Shown here: positions 24,101 through 34,166 of the stretch, piece after piece
How the letters are laid out: each line of letters starts with the position of its first letter
Numbering within the stretch: the first letter of the stretch is position 1
Source: an uncultured Bacillota bacterium
GTDB taxonomy: Bacteria; Bacillota_I; Bacilli_A; Izemoplasmatales; Hujiaoplasmataceae
Direction: 5' to 3'
DNA length: 34,166 nucleotides
Assembly: GCA_937862575.1 (NCBI GenBank)
Contig: CALMFM010000184.1
Location: forward strand, 1 to 34,166
Translations under genes and position numbers: made by a program
Notes under the pieces: model-generated
Told to the model about the DNA's origin: nothing
Seen by the model: the letters and a program-made list of their open reading frames with translations, nothing else
Databases searched by the model: none

Positions 24101-24840
24101 TTTCCTTTTTTAATCCCTTCATTTTGAATTGTCAATATCAAATATGATTTGAAGTATGGTCTTATTACGAAATATGTCATGGCACTTACATACACAAGTT
24201 GTAGTGCAATTGCCAAAACTATAAGCCAAATAGGCGAATAAGCATAGCCATAATATATCTCTTGGAATAAAATACCAGATAAATATGCCGGTGAGATCAC
24301 CATTACATATTGCAATGCGGTCGGTATCAGATTTCTAGCATAAAAGATTGGAATTAAAGAAAAAATTACAATGTACGCAATATAGCTGACTGACATGATA
24401 GATGTAGATTTGGATATGATAGCCAATACGGTTCCGACTACAACGTGCATAACCGCAGCCAATAAATATACAAGGAAGAAAAGCAATATGTTGAAATGAG
24501 TATTCAATACAAGAGCCATGACAAATATATCTAGTACAAAAGGAATCATCAATAACAGTAATGCACTGGTTAATTTAGCCAGTATCGGCACCATTGAAGG
24601 ACATTCACAGGTTGCTAAAGGAACCAAACTCTTTTCTTCAGATTCTAAAAAGAAGCTAATTGAGAAAATGATTACAGGTAGTATAAAAACAGTGATGTAG
24701 ATGATAATCAACGCATCAAAATTAGGGAAGAAGGCCATTATACCAGCAAAAAGCAATGACAGTATCACTACTGTCTGCAAAATTCCGAACTTCAAGTAAT
24801 ATTTAAAATCACTCTTGATTATTTCAATAAATTTACTCAT
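24097..24840 (-). CDS. ABC-2-type transporter permease-like membrane protein
   Basis: About six hydrophobic segments and an ABC-2-like loop FFLESEEKSLVPLATCECPSMVPILAKLTSALLLL. SD GGAG supports the start at MSKFIEIIK (ORF track starts 3 codons earlier). Confidence 0.75.
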   Translation of the reverse strand: MSKFIEIIKSDFKYYLKFGILQTVVILSLLFAGIMAFFPNFDALIIIYITVFILPVIIFSISFFLESEEKSLVPLATCECPSMVPILAKLTSALLLLMIPFVLDIFVMALVLNTHFNILLFFLVYLLAAVMHVVVGTVLAIISKSTSIMSVSYIAYIVIFSLIPIFYARNLIPTALQYVMVISPAYLSGILFQEIYYGYAYSPIWLIVLAIALQLVYVSAMTYFVIRPYFKSYLILTIQNEGIKKGK

Positions 24841-24845
24841 GTTTA

Positions 24846-26138
24846 TCACTCCATATACTCGACATCTCGGCGATTAAGTTTTCGGCTTTCTTTAATCGTA
24901 AGCATAGTTTTACTCTTATAATCATCGAAATTGAATTTATCTTTTTTGATTCTCTTTAATACCTGTTGTCCCGAATCATTAAAATATGATACTGTATAAC
25001 TTTCAAAAGGCAATTCATAAAGGATGTCTGGATTTATCTTAACAATATCATTTTCACTACTGATTCTGTAAATATTATTCACATTGCTTTCGGAAATAAA
25101 AATTTCCGAGTCTAACACTATTATTTTACTAGTTTTAGCCATCATTGGCAACAACTCGTCGAAAACTAATTTAATCTGGCTTGTTAATCTGAATATATTA
25201 GTAATATCTAAGATTATTTTTTCGGTTCCAATTAGTGTAAGGTATACCATTATAAGTATCGTTTGTTCGGAAAGATCAAGAAGATGAAAACTTTTGTTAG
25301 AAAAAGGCAAGTTAATCATCTTCTCAAGGTATGAGTAATCTCTCAAATTTCGGGATATTCCGGACATTATAATGTTTTTAAGGTCTATCTTTCGTATTTT
25401 CATAGTCTGATGAACATTGTCAATAAAAGAACGACTTTCTTTCAAGATATTAGATACAAAAATATTGTCAGTTGAGGAATCTACAGGAAATGCATTAGTT
25501 ATTATATATGACGGATTTGTGGGTAAATCTGTCAATAAGAACGATTTATTTTCTTTATTATTTATATAGGCGTTTTTCTTAAGACCTAAAATATACCTAG
25601 TCAGCAACACATCGGCAATTTCGTCTGTATTGAATGGAAAGTCAATATAGAAATGTTTATAACTTTTGATTATCATGTCCATATCAATATCCAGATTATC
25701 AATTACCTGTCTCAGTCTTCTAACCGACCTATCGAATAGTGACTCGATACAATTATTGGAAATTTCTTGCCTAAGCTCGCTTCTTTCTAATTCAATTTTA
25801 GAAATAAAATTATAATATCGAATATCGGCAGCATATACTTCTCTGAGATTATGCCAGATTGAATCGATTATACCCTGAGGAGTATTGAGGTCGGACATTC
25901 GTTCAGAATGAGCATTAAATAGCGATATTTGGACCGTATAAACGTAATCAATCAAAGCAAAATACAGTTCTTCTTTCGTCTTGAAACGATAATAGAAACT
26001 ACCTTTGTTATAATTCGCCTTTTTTATTATTTCATTCGTTGAAGCTAATTCAAAATTCTTTGTGCTAAACTCGTTTAGAGTGGCTTCAAAAAGCTTTTCT
26101 TCTTTTTTCAATAAATATGATTTGTCTTCTTGAATCAT
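24846..26138 (-). CDS. TetR-family regulator with a C-terminal degenerate ABC-ATPase-like domain
   Basis: N-terminus EKLFEATLNEFSTKNFELASTNEIIKKANYNKGSFYYRFKTKEELYFALIDYVY is TetR HTH. The C-terminal half reads colinearly with the second half of an ABC NBD (LEKMINLPFSNKSFHLLDLSEQTILIMVYLTLIGTEKIILDITNIFRLTSQIKLVFDELLPMMAKTSKIIVLDSE). SD AAGGTGA precedes ATG at 26138. Confidence 0.78.
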   Translation of the reverse strand: MIQEDKSYLLKKEEKLFEATLNEFSTKNFELASTNEIIKKANYNKGSFYYRFKTKEELYFALIDYVYTVQISLFNAHSERMSDLNTPQGIIDSIWHNLREVYAADIRYYNFISKIELERSELRQEISNNCIESLFDRSVRRLRQVIDNLDIDMDMIIKSYKHFYIDFPFNTDEIADVLLTRYILGLKKNAYINNKENKSFLLTDLPTNPSYIITNAFPVDSSTDNIFVSNILKESRSFIDNVHQTMKIRKIDLKNIIMSGISRNLRDYSYLEKMINLPFSNKSFHLLDLSEQTILIMVYLTLIGTEKIILDITNIFRLTSQIKLVFDELLPMMAKTSKIIVLDSEIFISESNVNNIYRISSENDIVKINPDILYELPFESYTVSYFNDSGQQVLKRIKKDKFNFDDYKSKTMLTIKESRKLNRRDVEYME

Positions 26139-26155
26139 AAAAATCACCTTTTTAT

Positions 26156-26179
26156 ACTATATGGTCTATTCTATACGGT
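26156..26179 (-). promoter_or_regulatory. Candidate operator: direct repeat ACCGTATAGA-ATAG-ACCATATAGT just downstream of a TATAAT box
   Basis: Two 10-bp copies with 8/10 identity and a 14-bp period. TATAAT at 26189-26184 on the minus strand, upstream of the TetR-like gene. Confidence 0.4.
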
Positions 26180-26200
26180 TTATATTATATCATACCTTTG

Positions 26201-26231
26201 AAAAAAAGAAAAGAGGTTGTTTTTACCTCTT
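26201..26231 (-). terminator. Rho-independent terminator at the 3' end of the YcxB-like gene
   Basis: Minus strand AAGAGGT-N7-ACCTCTT followed by TTCTTTTTTTC; overlaps the stop codon region. Confidence 0.7.
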
Positions 26232-26717
26232 CTTTTTGATGAATAAACTAGCCATCTTATCTTCAAAACTCAGTCTTTCAGGTTCGGAGTCAAAGCCTTT
26301 GATATCGATAATGAACGTCTTTCGATCAACCGAGTGCAATAGATAGAATAGTTTCGCCTTACGGTACTTAATGATATCTGAATATTTCATGTTATATGAT
26401 TTGATATTATGTACTTCGAATTCTTCATCCATAAATAGGTATGTCTGCAGTACTGGTTGTTCAACTAGTGGTGATCTTTTTAGCATCCTATTCATGGTCT
26501 GCTTTTGCATCAAAGCTGTCAACCCAAGATAAAACCCTAGAATTCCAAATAATAAGCCTGCATAAGCCCATTCTTGAATCACTAACATATAAATTATAAA
26601 TACCAATGAAATTGCAGTAATTACAATGAAGTTTCTTTTAATATACGAACCTAGATAATACTTATTATAATTTACTATCAAATCTTTGTCATAAAGAGTT
26701 TTATTTCTTATTTCCAT
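26223..26717 (-). CDS. Small membrane protein, YcxB-like
   Basis: Two hydrophobic segments, then LFMDEEFEVHNIKSYNMKYSDIIKYRKAKLFYLLHSVDRKTFIIDIKGF, typical of YcxB-like C-terminal domains. Confidence 0.65.
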   Translation of the reverse strand: MEIRNKTLYDKDLIVNYNKYYLGSYIKRNFIVITAISLVFIIYMLVIQEWAYAGLLFGILGFYLGLTALMQKQTMNRMLKRSPLVEQPVLQTYLFMDEEFEVHNIKSYNMKYSDIIKYRKAKLFYLLHSVDRKTFIIDIKGFDSEPERLSFEDKMASLFIKKKR

Positions 26718-26726
26718 GATAACCTC

Positions 26727-27686
26727 CTATATTTTCAGTAATTTAAACAATTTAGGATATAATCCGATGCCAACAAGCAACATTGCGGTATACCTAATAA
26801 AATCAAATAACGCTGCTAAAATTCCTTTGAGAGAATCACCAATTACAAGGCTTTCACTATCTACTATGAAACCAAATAAGAATTTGAGTCCGTATCTTAC
26901 AGCTAGGATTAAAACTATACCTATTGCAAATCTGGCCAGATTAAGCCAAATATGGCGATGATTTTCAAAATTGACGTGTGCTTTTTCATAATTAATTCCA
27001 ATAATAAAGCCTGCAACCGTCCCCAGCATCTTGAGAACCGATTCCGAGTCAAAGTAGAATTGTGCCGCATCAAAGCCTGCGTCAGTCGCATTGTTGAAAT
27101 AATTGATTATTATGACAACTGCTACAGCTATAAAAGATAAGATCAATAAAACATTATATACTTTGGTAATATTTTTTATCTTATCATAATATTTACTGAC
27201 AAGCCAAGCAATTAAGATACCAAGTATGGCACCAACTAGAACGTCCGTCAAATAATGGACTCCTAGATACATTCTTGACAAGGCGACGAGAGTGGTTACT
27301 ATAATCGCGACTATCAATAACCATTTCTTTTTAATGAAGTAATAAAGACTAAAGAAAGCAGTCGAGGCTGTTTGTGTATGTCCACTTGGAAATGAATACC
27401 CTTCGGCTGTTTCCGGTCTCATATTTTCGATAGTATTATCAACCATGAAAGGTCTTGGCCTTTTCACAACCAGTTTAATTAAACTATTCAATGTTAGTGA
27501 TAGAAAGACAGTGAATCCGATTTTTTCCCCAATCTTCTTATCATAACTCCAATAAACAAAACCAAGAATTATTATCAGCACTACTTCTTCGCCAAGAATC
27601 GTGAAAGTATTGAATAGAAAGTCCCATACGTCATTACCGATACTTTGCATCCAGCGGATTATATCCAGTTCAAATCCCATAATCAA
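26727..27686 (-). CDS. PAP2-family membrane phosphatase
   Basis: KLVVKRPRPF, YSFPSGHTQTAS, ALSRMYLGVHYLTDVLVGAI: the three PAP2 motifs. Confidence 0.93.
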   Translation of the reverse strand: MIMGFELDIIRWMQSIGNDVWDFLFNTFTILGEEVVLIIILGFVYWSYDKKIGEKIGFTVFLSLTLNSLIKLVVKRPRPFMVDNTIENMRPETAEGYSFPSGHTQTASTAFFSLYYFIKKKWLLIVAIIVTTLVALSRMYLGVHYLTDVLVGAILGILIAWLVSKYYDKIKNITKVYNVLLILSFIAVAVVIIINYFNNATDAGFDAAQFYFDSESVLKMLGTVAGFIIGINYEKAHVNFENHRHIWLNLARFAIGIVLILAVRYGLKFLFGFIVDSESLVIGDSLKGILAALFDFIRYTAMLLVGIGLYPKLFKLLKI

Positions 27687-27694
27687 TCCTCCTG

Positions 27695-28276
27695 TTATAG
27701 AAATCCATATATGATAAGACCCATTATTCCCGAAATTAAGACAATAATAACAGGATGGATCCTTTTCTTCAATTTGGAAACGATTAATGATACTGCAAAA
27801 ATGATTATAGCTCCAATTTCAAAGGTGAAATCTTGATAATTGAATCCAACAATCCCAAACACACCTTTTAATATGAACACAACAGCCACTGACATTATGA
27901 TTCCAGGAACAACCGGCCTAACTCCATCAAGAAAACCTCTGACATACTTATTTGTAGAGAAGCGTTTGAAAGCCATGGCGATGAAAAGAATGATGATGAA
28001 TGAAGGGAGAACAACACCGAATGTAGCGACGATAGCGCCGATCACTCCGGCTTGCTCAAACCCGATGAAAGTCGCGATGTTTATGGCGAACGGTCCCGGC
28101 GTTGATTCCGATATCGCAATGAAATCAATCAAAATGTCGGTCGAATCAACCCAAGCATGGGTCATTACTTCATCAGTGATAAGCGGAATCATCGCATAGC
28201 CACCACCAAAGGTGAATATGCCAATCTTGAAGAAACTAAGGAACAACTGCAAGAGCAGTCTCAACAACTCAGGCAT
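27695..28276 (-). CDS. Chromate transporter half-protein (short-chain CHR family)
   Basis: FFKIGIFTFGGGYAMIPLI...AISESTPGPFAINIATFIGFEQAG: CHR motifs. Confidence 0.93.
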   Translation of the reverse strand: MPELLRLLLQLFLSFFKIGIFTFGGGYAMIPLITDEVMTHAWVDSTDILIDFIAISESTPGPFAINIATFIGFEQAGVIGAIVATFGVVLPSFIIILFIAMAFKRFSTNKYVRGFLDGVRPVVPGIIMSVAVVFILKGVFGIVGFNYQDFTFEIGAIIIFAVSLIVSKLKKRIHPVIIVLISGIMGLIIYGFL

Positions 28277-28817
28277 CCTTGTTCACCTCTTTTCCATTTA
28301 TTACCGCATAATAGATGATACCGACTATACCACCAATCAAAATGACGAATACGATCGGTATCAGATCAAAATACACCGTGACCAACCCAAATACCACAAG
28401 TATATAAGCCATGATGTTCTTATCAATCTTTTTATAGATACGAATAGCGGCGTTCAAAATCAAGACGGCTACGCCGATTCTTATGCCTTTGAAAGCATAT
28501 TCAACGTAGACATTGTCTTTATATCTCATAAGAAATGCCGAAATTATCGTGATTATAATTATTGAAGGCAAAACAACTCCCAGTGTCGCCGCAGCACTGC
28601 CAAGAACACCTTTTGTCTTGTAGCCGACATAAGTAGCTGAATTGATGGCGATCGGACCAGGAGTTGACTCCGCTATCGCGATGATATCGATAAACTCTTT
28701 CTCATCAATCCAGTGAAACTTGTCCACTGCATAGAAGTGAATCAAAGGTATCATCGAATAGCCACCACCAAAGGTGAATAGACCTATTTTGAAAAAAGTA
28801 AAAAATATCCTGAACAT
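28269..28817 (-). CDS. Chromate transporter half-protein (short-chain CHR family)
   Basis: FFKIGLFTFGGGYSMIPLIHFYAV...AIAESTPGPIAINSATYVGYKTKG. Overlaps the second half-gene by 8 nt. Confidence 0.93.
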   Translation of the reverse strand: MFRIFFTFFKIGLFTFGGGYSMIPLIHFYAVDKFHWIDEKEFIDIIAIAESTPGPIAINSATYVGYKTKGVLGSAAATLGVVLPSIIIITIISAFLMRYKDNVYVEYAFKGIRIGVAVLILNAAIRIYKKIDKNIMAYILVVFGLVTVYFDLIPIVFVILIGGIVGIIYYAVINGKEVNKDA

Positions 28818-28826
28818 TATTGTCTC

Positions 28827-29642
28827 CTATCTCTTCTTGAAAATATCCATCTGGGCATTTATTATATCAAACAATTTGTCAGACAACTGAGCTGTATCTA
28901 ATTCTTTATAATCTTCATATTTAACTATAGGCAAAATGTGAATGTATACCTTTGTCGGAAAAATACGCCATTTTTTTGATAACTCATGCATATCAAACAA
29001 AGCAACCGGAGATATATCCGCTTTTGCTTTTTGAGGTAGTTTGAATGCTCCTGGTTTAAATTCAATCAAATCATTGCGATAAGATCTAGTCCCTTCCGGG
29101 AATATTCCCATTGGTTGACCTTCTTTGACTTGTTTGATTGATTTTACCATAGTTTCCAAAGCACTGCGATCTACGGCCCTTGACAAGGGAATGCATCCCA
29201 GGCTATACAAGAGGTTTTTCAGTATTATGATTTTGAACAAAGGATCCTTAGCCACAAAACCTACTGGATATTTCTTATATGCTTGCATGATAAAAAGCGG
29301 ATCGGTATATTCGATATGATTGGAAAATACCACAAAATTATTGTTCTTTGGCAAGTTCTCAATTCCTGTTACTATCAGTTTTGTTCTGTACAGGAAGCTG
29401 AACAAATAAATATTGTATTGATAAAGTATCCAATGTTTCCACATGGATTTCGGTGAAATCTTCTCTGTGGCATATATAAATACAACGAAAATAAATAAAA
29501 TAAGTACTATCATCAAGAGATTTGCGACAACCAATACTAAAAACAATGTCGCAACTCCGCCAAGAGTGAAAGGAATATCATTATTAACAGTGTATATAGC
29601 GGTCAATGCTAAACTAAATAAGATCTGAATCCAAGCTAACAT
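28827..29642 (-). CDS. plsC: 1-acyl-sn-glycerol-3-phosphate acyltransferase (PlsC family)
   Basis: FSNHIEYTDPLFIM (NHx4D) and MGIFPEGTRS motifs. Confidence 0.88.
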   Translation of the reverse strand: MLAWIQILFSLALTAIYTVNNDIPFTLGGVATLFLVLVVANLLMIVLILFIFVVFIYATEKISPKSMWKHWILYQYNIYLFSFLYRTKLIVTGIENLPKNNNFVVFSNHIEYTDPLFIMQAYKKYPVGFVAKDPLFKIIILKNLLYSLGCIPLSRAVDRSALETMVKSIKQVKEGQPMGIFPEGTRSYRNDLIEFKPGAFKLPQKAKADISPVALFDMHELSKKWRIFPTKVYIHILPIVKYEDYKELDTAQLSDKLFDIINAQMDIFKKR

Positions 29643-29647
29643 TTATG

Positions 29648-30115
29648 TTAAATCCTTTCATAGACCGCAAAGCTAAGTTCTGCAAGTTCTTTATTTCGAA
29701 TCAGTTTGAATCCATCAAGATTGAAATTAAGATATACATTACCTTTATGCGGTTTTTTGATATGTGTAATATACAACCTGTTGGCATAAGGAAAAGCCAA
29801 TTCATAAATGGTTTTTCCGCCAATAACAAATATTTCTTCTTCATGAGGTTGCTTGAGAAAAGCAATAAGATCTTTAATCACCGTGACGTTAGGATAACTA
29901 AATTCATCCAATGATGCAACAATCAAGTTGCGTTTCGGTAATGGTTTTCCTAATTTGTCGAGAATTGAGTAAAAGGTATTGAGTCCCATCAATACCGTTT
30001 TATTCAATGTTGTCTCCTTGAAATATTTTAAATCCTCAGGATAATCCCAAGGCAAGTCGTTATTCATGCCAATCAGATGATTGGGATCAGTTGCGAATAT
30101 AAGCGATATCATCAC
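29648..30115 (-). CDS. folA: Dihydrofolate reductase
   Basis: [73 protein letters not shown]. Confidence 0.95.
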   Translation of the reverse strand: MMISLIFATDPNHLIGMNNDLPWDYPEDLKYFKETTLNKTVLMGLNTFYSILDKLGKPLPKRNLIVASLDEFSYPNVTVIKDLIAFLKQPHEEEIFVIGGKTIYELAFPYANRLYITHIKKPHKGNVYLNFNLDGFKLIRNKELAELSFAVYERI

Positions 30116-30975
30116 ACAGCCACCTTTCCCTTGATTGCTGGATATGGGTCGTATTCTTCAAGTGAGAAGTCTTCATAAACGTAGTCAAGAATATTTTCAT
30201 GATGTCTTATTCTCATTTTCGGAAGTTGGCGAGGAGTTCTTGACAATTGCAAATTTACCTGGTCCAGGTGATTCATATAGATATGGGCGTCGCCGATAGT
30301 ATGAACAAATTCATGTGCTTTTAGTCCGGTTACTTCAGCAACCATCATTAATAACAAAGCATAAGATGCAATATTAAAAGGCACACCAAGAAAAGCGTCT
30401 CCTGATCTTTGATATAATTGCAGTGATAATTTCCCGTCTACAACATAGAATTGGTACAATAGATGACATGGCGGAAGCGCCATATCTTTTAGTTGTGGCG
30501 GATTCCAGGCTGATACAATTAGTCTGCGGCTGTTTGGATTGTGTTTGATTTCCTCGATGACTTTCATCAACTGGTCATAACCGCCGAAATCACGCCATTG
30601 CTTCCCGTAAACAGGTCCTAAATTCCCATGCTTTTCACAGAAAACAGAATCATTTTTAATTTTTTCAATATATTCATCCATGGATTCACCATGGTAGTCT
30701 TCTGATAAAGTGAAATTCCGGTAAGGCCATTCGTTCCAGATTCTTACTTGATTGTCAGCAAGATACTTAAGTGATGTGTCACCTCTTACAAACCATAATA
30801 ATTCATGGATAACTGATTTCAAATGAACTTTTTTTGTCGTTAACAAAGGGAATCCATCTTCAAGGTTGAATCGCATCTGATAGCCGAAAGTCGAGATAAT
30901 TCCGGTGTTTGTACGATCGTCTTTTCTGGTTCCGTTTTCGAGTATGTGTTTCAACAAATCCAAGTATTGCTTCAT
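30112..30975 (-). CDS. thyA: Thymidylate synthase
   Basis: [67 protein letters not shown]. Stop overlaps the folA start. Confidence 0.98.
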   Translation of the reverse strand: MKQYLDLLKHILENGTRKDDRTNTGIISTFGYQMRFNLEDGFPLLTTKKVHLKSVIHELLWFVRGDTSLKYLADNQVRIWNEWPYRNFTLSEDYHGESMDEYIEKIKNDSVFCEKHGNLGPVYGKQWRDFGGYDQLMKVIEEIKHNPNSRRLIVSAWNPPQLKDMALPPCHLLYQFYVVDGKLSLQLYQRSGDAFLGVPFNIASYALLLMMVAEVTGLKAHEFVHTIGDAHIYMNHLDQVNLQLSRTPRQLPKMRIRHHENILDYVYEDFSLEEYDPYPAIKGKVAV

Positions 30976-31027
30976 AATATCACCTTTAAAAATTATATCA
31001 TTTATCTATATAATAAAAAAGCATAAT

Positions 31028-31056
31028 ACAAAAAAACTATGGATTCCACCATAGTT
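31028..31056 (-). terminator. Rho-independent terminator after ssb
   Basis: Minus strand AACTATGG-N6-CCATAGTT followed by TTTTTG. Confidence 0.85.
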
Positions 31057-31063
31057 TCTTTGC

Positions 31064-31390
31064 CTATTCTTTTGTCTTGTTTATAAAGGTTATCTGTTCA
31101 ACTACAATTTCCGGGTATGAGAATACTTTCTTATCTTCTTGCATGTAGTTCTTTTGTTGGAGCCTAGCCTTTACTCCTACGGTATAACCTTTCTTGCAAT
31201 AACTGACTGTAGCCTCAGCGATTCCGCTCCAGAGAATGCATCTAAGAAAATCCGTTTCATATTCGTTGTTTTCACCACTCTTGAATGGACGTTTGACCGC
31301 AATGGTCACTGTAGTGGTCTTAACACCATTCTCAAGGACTGTAAGTTCCGGGTCGGTAACCAACCTTCCAACTAAAATTACCTGATTCAT
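31064..31390 (-). CDS. ssb: Single-stranded DNA-binding protein
   Basis: MNQVILVGRLVTDPELTVLENGVKTTTVTIAVKRPFKS: SSB OB fold. AGGAGG SD. Confidence 0.92.
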   Translation of the reverse strand: MNQVILVGRLVTDPELTVLENGVKTTTVTIAVKRPFKSGENNEYETDFLRCILWSGIAEATVSYCKKGYTVGVKARLQQKNYMQEDKKVFSYPEIVVEQITFINKTKE

Positions 31391-31504
31391 ACTGCCTCCT
31401 TTTTTGGAGATTATAACAGTATATCCAAAGAATAAACAAACCGTATTTTCTCATTTTAAACAATAAAAATCTTAAGAATATCCAATGATTTGTTAAAAAA
31501 TCTA

Positions 31505-31540
31505 TAAAAAAACAAGCCTTCATGTCGGCTTGTTTGTTTT
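31505..31540 (-). terminator. Rho-independent terminator after lemA (possibly bidirectional)
   Basis: AACAAGCC-N8-GGCTTGTT stem with A/T tracts on both sides. Confidence 0.8.
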
Positions 31541-31571
31541 TTTGATAATCTAACTATAATTCCTGTGATTT

Positions 31572-32147
31572 TTAAAACTCAAATTTGACATCCTCTCGCT
31601 TAGCTTCCTCTGCCTCAAAATATGGTTTCTTTTCCATGTGGATAGCATTGGCAACTATGCTTTGCGGGAACGTCACGATGATTGTGTTGATTCTAGTTAC
31701 ATTTGCATTGTACAGACGTCTAGCCGCTTGAAGATGTTCTTCAGTATTTGCGACAGCTGTTTGTAATTCCAAGAATACAGTATTGGCTTTCAAATCAGGA
31801 TATTTCTCGACAACGACATTGATACCCTGTGCGACTTGATTCATTTGGTTGAAGAATTCTTCTTTGTCCTTCAATGTTGCATCTTTAGGAATTCCACCAC
31901 GCCATTTAACTACTTTTTCCAAAGTCTCTGCTTCATGTTTGGCATACCCTTTTGTTGTTTGTAACATCTTTGTAAGCATATCGAATCTTTTTGTCAAAGC
32001 AACATCAATTCCTGATTCCGCTTCCTGTACTTTTAATTCCAATTGACGCAATTGGTTCATCACACCGATAAACCAAAATACAACGATTAGAACAAGTGCA
32101 ACTATGACTATCGCGATGATAGCGCCTGTGCTTAATAATGTAATCAT
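31572..32147 (-). CDS. lemA: LemA family protein
   Basis: Single N-terminal TM, then YNANVTRINTIIVTFPQSIVANAIHMEKKPYFEAEE, the LemA signature. Confidence 0.95.
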   Translation of the reverse strand: MITLLSTGAIIAIVIVALVLIVVFWFIGVMNQLRQLELKVQEAESGIDVALTKRFDMLTKMLQTTKGYAKHEAETLEKVVKWRGGIPKDATLKDKEEFFNQMNQVAQGINVVVEKYPDLKANTVFLELQTAVANTEEHLQAARRLYNANVTRINTIIVTFPQSIVANAIHMEKKPYFEAEEAKREDVKFEF

Positions 32148-33034
32148 TTTTTATCCTCCTTGATTTTGAATAAATTAGTATTTAATTTCAAGGTCATAAT
32201 GAAATCTTTTATGACCAACAAATCCTTTTTGAATTCCTCGACCATTGAATCGTCAATTTTTCTAAACATTTGTACTTCAAAGGTGTCGCGGTTATTATTT
32301 ATGGAAACAAATAAATGGTCCCCGTGGAAACTTAACCCAATCCTGCCTGGGTTCCGCCTTTCTAAAGCATAGATGGCTTCCATAATATCGGGAGTCAATA
32401 TATAGAAGGCTGTTATTTCTTCAGTAGCGTAAGTTTTGAACTTCTTGTTGAAATCGACGGATTCTAGATGAACTTTCTTGTATCCTCTGTTTAAAGGAGA
32501 GCCGGCTTCAAGAACTTGCAATGTCCCGACGAATTCCTTATTGAATTCGAATCTAAAGATTCTACCGATAAAGTAAGCGACATAATAGACTCTTGTGCCA
32601 TTCTTTGTGTGTTGAACGTGCCTTTCTTCCAATTTAACATCAGAAGATATAAAGGAAACACCATCAACTTCACCGCCGAGGAAATCCTCCGAATGAAAAC
32701 GGTCTGCCCTTTTTAAGTGACCAGTCTCATAAACAATGTTTTGAGATAAACCATTTATTGGTTCATAGGTAATTCCGGGTAAAGCATCAGAAAACATTTT
32801 CTTTAGAACTGTATCTTTGAAGTTGCGTTTAAGACTGGCAAAAGCGCCGTAACCAATCATCACTATGATGAATCCAACTATGGCAATTATAATACCTACA
32901 ACCATCAAAGCATTCTTGTTTACGTTGCCAATCAACGCCAGCAAGACTCCCAAAGCGGTAATCGACACTCCGATGAGGAATTTCGTTTCAGCTTGTTTCT
33001 TTTGGTTGTTGAAATTTAAATACTTGTCTTTCAT
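32144..33034 (-). CDS. DUF3137-family membrane protein
   Basis: Two TMs, then FSDALPGITYEPINGLSQNIVYETGHLKRADRFHSEDFLGGEVDGVSFISSDVKLEERH...; typical neighbour of lemA. Start at MKDKYLNF with SD AGGAGTGG (ORF track gives 33088, which would overlap glpK). Confidence 0.82.
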   Translation of the reverse strand: MKDKYLNFNNQKKQAETKFLIGVSITALGVLLALIGNVNKNALMVVGIIIAIVGFIIVMIGYGAFASLKRNFKDTVLKKMFSDALPGITYEPINGLSQNIVYETGHLKRADRFHSEDFLGGEVDGVSFISSDVKLEERHVQHTKNGTRVYYVAYFIGRIFRFEFNKEFVGTLQVLEAGSPLNRGYKKVHLESVDFNKKFKTYATEEITAFYILTPDIMEAIYALERRNPGRIGLSFHGDHLFVSINNNRDTFEVQMFRKIDDSMVEEFKKDLLVIKDFIMTLKLNTNLFKIKEDKK

Positions 33035-33045
33035 GTCCACTCCTG

Positions 33046-34166
<1,121 letters not shown>

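Noticed and set aside
24840-24848. Possible TGA=Trp recoding (mycoplasma code 4)
   Set aside because: TGA acts as a normal stop (for example the TetR-fusion stop before the permease start) and recognised proteins use TGG for Trp, so the standard code fits.
31332-31523. Minus-strand 63-aa ORF upstream of and overlapping ssb
   Set aside because: Overlaps the ssb start in another frame and has no recognisable domain; likely spurious leader.

Overview
AT-rich, Firmicutes/Tenericutes-like chromosomal window; taxonomy is my inference only. Standard-code ORFs read well, and most genes are on the minus strand. Left to right: htpG (3' part cut by the window start) with a CIRCE operator; thiT behind a TPP riboswitch; pyrimidine-nucleoside phosphorylase; a histidine phosphatase; a 5'-nucleotidase-like lipoprotein. 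Next come two giant paralogous genes (1315 and 2639 codons) that take up about one third of the window. Each encodes an N-terminal CvpA-like multi-TM domain followed by a long tandem array of degenerate ~85-95 aa repeats. After these: a divergent trypsin-like (HtrA-like) protease lipoprotein; a four-gene stop/start-overlapping operon (TetR fused to a degenerate ABC-ATPase-like domain, ABC-2-type permease, GH36 alpha-galactosidase, GH2 beta-glycosidase); a thyA-folA-plsC-chr-chr-PAP2-YcxB-like gene series; ssb; and a glpK-DUF3137-lemA series, with glpK cut by the window end. The most unusual content is (1) the giant CvpA-anchored repeat-protein pair, where hand-measured repeat spacing is always in frame and includes an exact 552-bp two-unit higher-order repeat, and (2) the TetR/pseudo-ABC fusion leading a galactosidase operon. 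No tRNA, rRNA, CRISPR array or transposase was recognised.
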